DNA of 64,000 nucleotides. Origin: Aculops lycopersici (Eukaryota; Arthropoda; Arachnida; Trombidiformes; Eriophyidae). The DNA lies in the NCBI GenBank assembly GCA_015350385.1, contig WNKI01000001.1:6481410-6545409 (forward strand). The letters run 5' to 3'. Shown here piece after piece: positions 55,901-64,000 of the stretch. A model generated the notes under the pieces. The model saw only the letters and a list, made by a program, of their open reading frames with translations, searched no databases and was not told where the DNA came from. The translations under genes and the position numbers were made by a program. Numbering within the stretch: position 1 is the stretch's first letter; each line of letters begins with the position of its first letter.

Positions 55901-58900
55901 TGGCGAGTTCTCGACGCCATTGTCACTGTCACCGTTGTCGTTAGCCCCAACCTCGGCCGCAGCAAGTGCGCCAGCAACATCGACTCCAACGGCAACACCA
56001 ACACCAACGCCGACAACTACACCGACGCCTTCTACGACAACAATCATCTCAAACTCGGCCGACTATCGCCTGGTGGCCTCCTTTCAGGTGATTGCTTACG
56101 ATTGCGCAGGTAAAAAGTCCCAGGTTCCAGCGCAGGTTCAGGTGAACATTAACAAATTGTGCCGGCCGGCGCTGAGAGGTAAGTAGTCATTGTTATGCCT
56201 CCTTCTCCTGGTTTCCCTCTCTCGACTTTAGTTTAGTCGGTCAGCGAGTGAGTTGAATTGTCCAGTTGATGAATCTCGTCTCCCCGGCTAGTGATTTTAT
56301 TGTAGAGGCGCGCACACGCACAAAAGACACATAGAGACCTCCTGTTACCCGGCCAACCATAGTTCTCGCCTTGCGCGAGTATCACACTTGCGCCAATTAA
56401 TTGCACGCTGCCAGCCGATCGGCTATCATCAGACTTACTCCCGTTTGGGATGTGCCCACAATAAACTCGCTCAATCGTCCCAAGCGGTCGGTATAATGGA
56501 GACTTCATATGCGTGCAGCTAGCTGGCAAGCGGCACGCAACGATTCGTCCCTCAAAACAAGCTAGCTGGCCAGGTGAACGATGGACGTCATCAGTCATCC
56601 CGTTGGTTTCGCCGCGACCACCACACCAGCCATTTTCGGTTAGAGTGGAAGTGGCCAGTTGTTTTGCTCGTGCTTCAGTAACGCGGTATGGCAGTTTGGT
56701 GCTGGAATATCAAATTGAATTTGCGCTTTGCTGCAAAACGTTCGTGTAAAGTTCTGGAAGTTCCAGGGATTTCGCCCCTCTAACTTCCAGATTCTCAGCT
56801 TAGCAACCTACCTATCTACCTGGCTAGCTAGCTCGCTGGACAGGTAATTGATCGATGCCAAGCCGAGAGCAGCATCACAGTAAATCCCGCGCTCGAGCTG
56901 GGCAAATTGGCTAAGGATTTAATTTGCATTCCAACAATATGACGCAACTAGCAGACTAATAGTTAGCTAGAAAACCAGCGGATACTAGTAGAGGTTCTAG
57001 CTGAGTGAGAATCTAACGAGGGGATTGTATCAGCTGATCTAAGTTTTTCCCTCGCTCACCTGGAGGCAAAAACTAGAAAATCTCCACTCTAGGGAGACAA
57101 GAAACCTAATCACAGGCTACTAACCGGAAATCATCTCATTATGTTATTTTTCAACCGAAAAATCCATCGCCCATGCAACAACAAACCACCGACCGCCCCC
57201 CAAAAAACCAAACAAAACAAAAAAGATGTGGACACGCAAATCTCGTATAGACCCGGCGCCCAAGAGCAGGCGCCCTTCTCGCGCGCTCGTCTAGATCTGT
57301 GCCAAGCTAAATGCCCTAGGCCAAATATAAGCATGAATCTGAGCCTCCAGTCTTGGCCTTCGAACCGGCAGTCCGCGCGTCCGGACACGCCCATCAACGG
57401 GGAAGGCGTGGCGCTCTCATCACAATCCAATGGAAATATGCACAAGCAGCAGAAATTCCATTGCGACCGCGACTCTTATTCCATGGTGTCCAAGCGCCGA
57501 TTGTGCGGTAAGTATTCCTACTCATTAAACTCACCTGTCCATCGAGCAAAACATTCAACAGAATGAACAGGATATTTGAACGCAACGTTTCTGTTTCATC
57601 CATGAGCTCTTCTCTCCACTTGCTCATGGATACACATTGATGAGTTTTTGTCGCTCGCTCTCGCTTTGTTTCATTCCATCTCCTCTACCTCATTGCTTGC
57701 TCTGCACCCCGGCCACTAGAATTCAATAATTGGTGACTATCAAACAGGTAGCAGCCGACCACTAGAATGGTGATGGCCATTCTGTGCATAGTTGTAACAA
57801 CGACTGCAGCCACAGCAGCAGCAGCAGTGGCGGTACCTATGGTCGCTCCGCTTGAGCTACCAGTTGGAATTTTTGATCCCCTTCCCATGGAATAAAGTGC
57901 GAGAGTTGAAGTGGCGCTCTTTGTGTAATAGGGCCAAGTTCTGCTTGCTCCAAGTAGTCGCGCCCAATCGTAATCATCGTTGGTCGAAATTGAATTCACG
58001 TTCAGTGGTGCGAAATTTGAATGTGCCCGCTACTTCTGCAATTGCTATTGCTATTACTATTGCCTCAACAGGGAAGAGCTCGAGGGAATCAATTTTATGC
58101 CCTCAGAGAGTGGAATGGCGATCGGGCCAACACGAGTTAGCTCGATGGTCATTCGATTCGCTGGTCGCAAGTTGGCTACTAGCGCTTGGATTTGGACAAA
58201 GAGATGTGGCCAATGCTCTCGCTTGGATGACAATTTCCGTCTTACTTCATCATCTTCACGACGAATATAAGAAATATTTGTAGATTCAGATGGTCGATCC
58301 ACAAGCAGGAATCTGCATCCACCCCAGCAGCTTTCACTTCCTGTGGCCAGCGTGCCATTCCATTTGGCGAGAGCAGCCAGCTTGGAATTCCCGTTTGCGG
58401 TCACTGGAGGCGTTTATCGGTGGTTGCTATGGTGGTTGCTTCAGAATCAACAGATAAGATCTCGCGTACAAGTTCACTGGCCTCATATCTAGTTCAAAAT
58501 CCATGTTGGTATCTTGGTTTATGTGTCCTCCAATAGCCTCTCATCTAATCAGAATCAACTTGTAACGAGCGCATGCAATTGAAAGTAACGAGGAGAGGGA
58601 GACACGACTTTTGCCTTTTGATATTGGCAATTGCAAACTATTTCTAGTTATAAGGAGAAATTCGGTTTGCTCGTCTGCTCGCTGCTATCCATCGAATGTG
58701 AAATTCAATATTCCAACCATCGACCAGCAGCCATCCAGTCGATTAAATTAGGCCCGCGCGCACAGTAAACAACAAAAAGAGCAGCAACAACATGAGCTCA
58801 GTTGGACACAAGAAGCACGATGACTTTCAGTCAACGATACCATTCTCTGTCGACTCTTTGATCTTCGTCGTCGTCGTTGTTGTTGTTGTGAGCTCGCTGG

Positions 58901-61900
58901 CCACCAATCGATTGGTCATCGATCATAACTGGGCCACAACTCGAAGTCGTCTTGGTGACCACTAGCTTGCCGCTGAGGAGCTAGTTGTGACTACAAACGG
59001 CCAAGCTAGCGTCTTAAAAGTCCATGCTAAAGTATGTTATTGGTACTTCTAATACCACTACTTCAACCATTGTTGTTGCCGCTTATGGTTAACTTGGATT
59101 AGAATTGCGAACGGTTGCTAGTGTTTTCGTATTCTGGTAAGCTAGTTGCCTGTTAGTTAGCTCCCGACTCTCTAGTTGACTCTTGCCCAAAGCCGAGTCT
59201 CTCTGTTGCTCTGATAAGCGTCTACCTGGCGGAGAATTTCTCGCTTCAATGCAGCTGTCGGCGAGAGTTTCGAGTTTGTGGAGCTGGCAAAAAAGCAGGA
59301 AAAAGAGACGGCTACAGAGGAAGTCGCTGAGTTCCGGTTTCGGCGCAGGCAACTCAGCAACTCGAGCGCCCATGCGAAGTCTGACGGGAAAAACTCCCGT
59401 CTGGTTAACTTGCAAGTCTAGTGTTGGGTGGAGTTCAGCGAGTAATGTTAGCTCGAGTTGAGTTGAAACTTGAGTTGGAGCCAGAGCCAAGGCCGCAGCT
59501 CACCTGCGGGCGACGAGATAGATTAACGAATCCATGGCGCACTTGGCGCTTCGAGACTTCTTGAAGCCATTCGCACCTAACTTGGCTCTCGCGGCCGTCA
59601 CTAGCGAGTGTTGAAGCCGAAGGCTCCACTGGTTGCCGCTAAAGTGAGAGCATTTGTCGAAGGGCCTGATAAGTAGCGGCGACCGCTGTGAGCTGCAGCG
59701 GAACCAAACAAGGTGTGCAAAATGGAGCTGTGGACATTCGAAGTGCCACCAAGTAGTGGCGGTGGTTGAGGAGCCAGAGAGTGCGAATGGCTAGAGCTAT
59801 ATACTAATTGGAGGCGGCAGACTGGTTGGCAGCTCTAGACACTTGGATGCACTTGGCGCCAGATTGCGCCGACTGCTTGAGTTGGCCCGACTTAGAGCTC
59901 TTTGTTTTTGTCGAGTCAACTTGAAGGGCTAAAACTTTAATTTTTTGCAACTCCACTATTGCTCTCCTCGTTCTCACCTCTTTCGAACTTCTTCGGTCTT
60001 TTGTTTTTGCCCCCGCCGTCACCCTTTTTCGTCCCTTCAACTGCCACCGTCCTTTTGCATTGACAACACGCAATGAGATCAGAGAGGATCATTAGGAGTC
60101 TGCCTGTACATTTGGCTTGCAATCCAATTAGTTGTAGGTTGCAGTCAGTAGCTGGGCCATTGTGTCGCGACTAAGGACATGACGGCATCCCAATCCCTTG
60201 GTGCAATAACTCAATAGCTTACCATTGAAACTGACTGACTGACGGTGACCAGTTGAGCTTTTGAGTGGCTCCTCTCTTGTGATGGCTTGATTTTCTCTAC
60301 AATCTCCCAATCCTCGAGGGAGAGTAAAGTTTATGACCCCTTTCTCTGTAGATTCGTGAAATTAGAGTGAGGAAAACATAACAAGTGAACAAAGATTGGC
60401 CATTTACTTGAATGATTAATCGTGTTTGTGTTATGGTCGATATCCCGAAGTTGGATGTCGCAAAACCACTGGCCATGTCTAATGATCCAATGGATCTATG
60501 AAATTACAAGTCGTCCTTAGATGTTTTTCTATTACCCAATAGAATCTTAACACTTACTCGTTGTCGCTCTCGTCGCTTATCCATTCCTCTAACATTATTG
60601 TCCAAACTTAGATTGAACTAACGTAATCTACTTATCTTTATCTATTCATCCATTCATTAATATGAAAATATTCAACCACAAAAAACACTAGGTGCCCGCG
60701 GTCGAGTCGTCGAGTTGCTGCCATTCTACGGCACGCATAGCAAGTGGAAGCGATCAACCGAAAGTAATAACAATGACAATAGCAATAACCAACACAGGTC
60801 ATGGTCTTCGCAGGTAAAGTTCGATGCACCTGTTCAACCCGCCGCCGATCAGCCGCGAGAGGTCGAAGGCGGTGACAATTCGTTCTTGCACCACTATCAT
60901 GAGCAATCACACTTGGTAGCCGCCGAGGGTGACGACACAAGGACTCATGAACTTGAAGACACTTCACTGGACTCCTACCGAGTGGACGGAAGTTACGGCC
61001 GACAGGCGGTGGCATTTGCAGTTAGACAGCAGGAGTCTAGCCCATCATCTTCATCGTCGGGCAACTCGGTTCAGCCTACTCTGCGGCGTCGCGCAATTCA
61101 ACGAGGGGGCGGGGCAGCGCGGGCAACCTCCGCATCGATGCCCAAGCAAAGGCTTATGGGTCGCAGTGCGCAAGAGTACCCAAATATTGGCACTCGTCGG
61201 CGGGCAAACTTGAAATCTCGGCGGCCAGCCGACCTGAGCGCCATCTACCGCGACTTGGTCTACAAATTTGACGGCCGCTCCAGCGTAATGGTTGTCCCAA
61301 AGTCAGTCTATCAACTTCCGGTTGCTGATCGACGAAACAAGTCGACAAAACATGATCAGGAGTCAGCAGGAATCCAACTATTTGTTTTCGGCACCAAACA
61401 TACGCTAAGCTTTTGGATGCGACACGGCGGCAGCTCGATAGTGTCGAGTCAGCAGAAGCAGTTTAATGGGAATCCAGGTAAAGACGATCAACAGCAGCAG
61501 CAGACACATAAATACCATCCGCGCGAACATATCCTTTGCGCTGCCAACTACGAGGGCGGCCAAGCTAGCAAATTAGCCGACAATGTCAACACCAATCTTA
61601 ACTCGGATCAGCAGGCAGGACAAAAGACTAATAGCAGTGGCAACTTGGGCCTAGCGCATCGACATCATTATTACTCTGTCTTTGTCAGAAATTGCAAATT
61701 AATTTTGCTGATGCGACGGAAGTTACTCGTTGCCACAAGTAGTATTGGTGGTGGTGGAGGCGCAAATGACGAAGAGAGACACCGGAAGTCATCGAGTGTA
61801 CCTGTTGGTGATTCGAACTCAACTTACCTGCCAACAGAGTGGCACTGGACTTTGGCCAACAACGAGACTTGCGACAATAGATGGCACTTGTACACACTGA

Positions 61901-64000
61901 ACATAAACTACCCCACAGTCGAGCTTTATGTAGATGGCAAACAATTTGAGGAAAACTATGATAACTTGGTTATAGTTGACGACATACCACTCGTTTCGGG
62001 GACTCGACAGACTCGTCAAGCTCGAGTCTCGTTGGCTGAATCAGCAAACCAACCGGAAGCTCGAGAGTGGATACATAATTCCCATAATAATAACAACAAC
62101 AACAATGATCCTCGGAATGATTATGGTACTGACGACAATATCCTACTCACACTGGGCGCCTGTTGGGACGCTCGTCAGCAACAAATGTCGGGTCATTTCC
62201 GTGGACTTATCTCGAGCTTAACACTCCTGTTGGGTGGCAACGAGGACTCCTCAACTGTTGAATGTTTGGGTAGTTGCACCGAGTCTCTAGTTTCAATGGC
62301 AAATGGAATGCCAGTTCACGATGAGGCGGAGGGTGATTCAAACGACCAAACAATCTCACCTCTAATGACCAATCCCTTGAAGTCGCGCCGACCAAACGGT
62401 CAAAAGGTTGATAACTCACTAGTGGCCTACCAGGAGTCGCAATCGCGCATTCTATTGAGCGGTCACGATTTCTTGGATATAGAAGATGCTCTAGCTCAGA
62501 TTGCGTATATCAACTGGCGCTCATTGCCCTCAATTGGAAGCCGTTACTTGAGTGTCGACACTTCCATTGAATGCGAACAGGTGGCCACCGTTTCGCCGAC
62601 AATCAGTCTGAATGCTAGCGAGCCAACTTCGCAAACTAACAAGATTCAACAAGATCCGTCTCCATCTACGATTGGTTCATTCCGCATTCCAATCGAACAG
62701 GTGAACGTCGAGATAAATGTGCTCCCAAGTTCTAGTTTACCTGTGATTTCTATTTCCGGAACACCTAATTTAGCCAGAGAATATGGACCTTTTCTCGATG
62801 GAATTGAGCTGTTTTCCTCGATTAATTTGGGCTTGAGACGATTGATCCTCCCAAGTTCCGCATCTGAAACACCAACAAACGTCAACGGCAACAACGACAA
62901 GTGGCAATCTCAGAAATCAGCACAACTTAGATCAAATTTTTCGAGCTTGACCGAGTTGGAAGAATTTGACTACATTGACGATATGGAAGCAACGTCGTCA
63001 GGTAATTTTTCAACCAAAAAGTCCAAGGTCAAGGTGAAACTGGAGCAAAGTGAGTCCACCTCAGCAAGTCATGCCTCTAATTGGCTAGAAGATGATATAA
63101 AGCCTGTTGAGGATTTGGTTCATTTGAGGGCCAGAATTGAGGCTTGCAGTGTGAGAATCTATCCGCCATTGAATGGTTTGCACGAAAGCTTGCATCTACC
63201 CCAAGATCAAATGGATAAGTTGCAATTATACTGGCGTCAAACGCTCGATGGTCTGCTAATTTATGGCTTGGATAGCGCAGAAAACTACGAGCGTTTGTTG
63301 AAGCTAATCAAGTACAAAAATCGAAGGCCAAATTTGTATAGTGAGAGAGTTTTCAAGTTATTGTGCTCAGACATGAATGGCCGACTAGTGAGCAATGAGT
63401 ACGAGCAAACCATAACTATGATCCACTTGAGGCCTGGGGATGAGCAGCAGTCCGACCAATCAATGGTCAAGCTAGATGCAAATGAGCAACAGCAGGCAGT
63501 TCCCGAGCTCACTTTGGGTGGTGATGGCAGCAGCATCAGCCGCAGCATCGGCAATAAATACGCGCACTTGAGAGTGGCGGACTTGCCTCAGGTGACTCGC
63601 TCCGGCTACGAAGAGCTAAGGTTCGGAAATTTCGAGCCAATCAAATCCTTCAAAGAGCAACACTCAACACATGTGGAGCCAACAGGAGGCGATAAATTTA
63701 ATCGAGTTGCCTTTGCCTTCTTGGTGTTTGTAGTGAGTTTAATTGCAATGATGCTTTGCGTTGCATTTGTGAATCTCCGTGAGCCATCAGCGAGCCAGAG
63801 TCCGGTGGCTGTGACAACCTCGGCCATCAACGGAGGAGACTACTGCGGCCACAAGCAACTCGCCGATGAAAGTTTGGTTGCTCTCAGCTATGATATTGAT
63901 TCAAATCCATATTACGTCGAGCAGGACGAATATGAGAATGAAGAGGAAGGAGGATACATGGACGAGGAGGAAGTGGACGATTCGGTTGCCGGTTACAATG
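41681..64000 (+). CDS. Cals: Calsyntenin (partial, 3' end beyond window)
   Basis: Calsyntenins are type I synaptic membrane proteins with cadherin repeats; they are adhesion organisers and kinesin-1 cargo adaptors. Five exons join with matching phases: 41681-42155 (phase 1), 50990-52268 (phase 2), 55223-56178 (phase 1), 57226-57507 (phase 1), and 60692 to the window end. They give at least 2,100 residues against about 980 in vertebrates. Residues 1-26 are a signal peptide. A long acidic, Ser-rich prodomain runs to about 470, and cadherin 1 is about 475-605 (ending DVNEFSP). Cadherin 2 (about 605-900) has DSDCSPQFGSIC and AYDCAGKKSQ, with a polyGln run and a Pro/Ala/Ser insertion. Then come ISYRPGAQ and CDRDSYSMVSKRRLCG, and the LNS-like domain (TLSFWMRHGG, HYYSVFVRNCKLILL, RWHLYTLNINYPTVELYVDG, LLTLGACWD). 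A membrane segment lies at about 2005-2027, followed by an acidic tail. The extra length is low-complexity insertion. Confidence 0.93.
42180..42236. repeat. (GTT)n / (ATT)n microsatellite
   Basis: A GTT run grades into ATTGTT units, starting about 25 nt inside the intron-1 donor of calsyntenin. Confidence 0.85.
45067..45088. repeat. (GAC)n microsatellite
   Basis: About seven CGA/GAC triplets inside calsyntenin intron 1. Confidence 0.85.
45577..45611. repeat. 35-bp inverted repeat (hairpin)
   Basis: Arms GACACGGAGCC (45577-45587) and GGCTCCGTGTC (45601-45611) are perfect reverse complements. Inside them, after one A-A mismatch, GCTT pairs with AAGC around a 3-nt GCC loop. The result is a 15-bp stem with a single mismatch, in calsyntenin intron 1. 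Confidence 0.85.
49626..49668. repeat. (CT)n microsatellite
   Basis: A long CT run immediately precedes the ACGT tract. Confidence 0.9.
49671..49770. repeat. (ACGT)25 self-complementary tetranucleotide tract
   Basis: One hundred bases are made of 25 perfect ACGT units. The unit is its own reverse complement, so the tract can fold on itself or form a cruciform. It ends exactly at the run of N. Confidence 0.95.
49771..49790. other. Assembly gap (20 N)
   Basis: Twenty undetermined bases directly abut the ACGT tract. The true length of the missing sequence is unknown. Confidence 0.98.
49791..49931. repeat. GTCGAC-rich patch and second CT run
   Basis: The first 75 bp after the gap hold five copies of the palindrome GTCGAC plus CGTACG-type palindromes. 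A CT run follows at about 49899-49931. Confidence 0.8.
52269..55222 (+). other. Calsyntenin intron 2
   Basis: It runs from a GTAAGT donor to an ACGTAG acceptor, phase 2 on both sides. It includes a (GGCGCC)n palindromic GC-rich patch near 53807-53830 and a CT run near 55064-55079. No nested gene was seen. Confidence 0.6.
53807..53830. repeat. GGCGCC/GCCGGC palindromic GC patch
   Basis: Three tandem GGCGCC units form a short self-complementary GC-only tract. Confidence 0.8.
55609..55642 (+). repeat. CAG/CAA tract coding for polyglutamine
   Basis: Mixed CAG and CAA codons encode about 12 consecutive glutamines within the second cadherin repeat of calsyntenin. Confidence 0.9.
56179..57225 (+). 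other. Calsyntenin intron 3
   Basis: It runs from a GTAAGT donor to an A-rich AAAAAAG acceptor, phase 1 on both sides. The acceptor lacks a pyrimidine tract, but the joined protein (PALRDVDTQISYRPG) follows the family. No nested gene was seen. Confidence 0.6.
57508..60691 (+). other. Calsyntenin intron 4
   Basis: It runs from a GTAAGT donor to a CACTAG acceptor, phase 1 on both sides, joining RLCG to ARGRVVELLP. It contains GTC/GTT triplets near 58866-58887. ORFs here (for example 57852-58283 and 59089-59490) show no domains. Confidence 0.6.

Noticed and set aside
1..64000. CRISPR arrays, bacterial operons, prophage or insertion sequences
   Set aside because: The window is eukaryotic with spliced genes; no direct-repeat/spacer array or IS ends were seen.

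Overview
The window is nuclear DNA of a small-genome invertebrate animal. Coding exons alternate with long AT/GC-mixed non-coding stretches full of short tandem repeats. Introns follow the GT-AG rule and are either about 95-110 bp or several kb. The genes (RNA polymerase III large subunit, endophilin A, MBF1/EDF1, an Hmx-type homeobox, EDEM, a DPP4-like peptidase, calsyntenin) are all metazoan. Long Asn-, Gln-, His- and Ser-rich insertions in otherwise conserved proteins, single-exon genes and compact 3' ends suggest an ecdysozoan, most likely an arthropod (a mite or other chelicerate would fit). That placement is inference from style, not from a diagnostic sequence.

Layout. 1-1.9 kb: the 5' end of an unrecognised two-membrane-segment protein on the minus strand, running off the left edge. 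3.4-7.8 kb (-): POLR3A, one exon. 8.6-12.4 kb (+): a divergent Na+/H+ exchanger-family protein that has lost acidic transport residues. 13.3-13.9 kb (+): an intronless Hmx-like homeobox gene. 14.2-14.4 kb (-): a tiny secreted Ala/Tyr/Pro-rich peptide with a TATA box. 17.9-19.3 kb (+): endophilin A in four coding exons. 19.9-20.35 kb (-): EDF1/MBF1. 20.9-21.2 kb (+): an orphan coiled-coil exon, perhaps THOC7-like. 21.4-22.8 kb (-): an unknown secreted protein followed by a truncated second copy of its C-terminal domain. 23.8-26.1 kb (+): EDEM1-type GH47 protein. 26.4-30.3 kb (-): an oversized, catalytically intact DPP4-like type II membrane peptidase. 30.3-35.7 kb: no supported gene. 35.7-37.3 kb (-): an ataxin-7-like protein with only the N-terminal zinc finger. 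37.8-40.3 kb (-): a MULE-transposase-derived zinc-finger/SWIM protein that lacks one catalytic acid. 41.7-64 kb (+): calsyntenin, five exons reconstructed by matching splice phases, more than 2,100 residues, truncated by the right edge.

The genes do not form one pathway. POLR3A, EDF1, ataxin-7-like and Hmx act in transcription; EDEM1 acts in ER quality control; endophilin and calsyntenin act in synaptic membrane traffic and adhesion. The most unusual items are the exchanger-family protein with altered ion-binding residues, the tamed MULE transposase, the greatly expanded calsyntenin with an acidic extracellular prodomain and a polyglutamine tract inside a cadherin repeat, the (ACGT)25 self-complementary tract that abuts the only assembly gap, and several very short 3' UTRs, two of which have the stop codon inside AATAAA.
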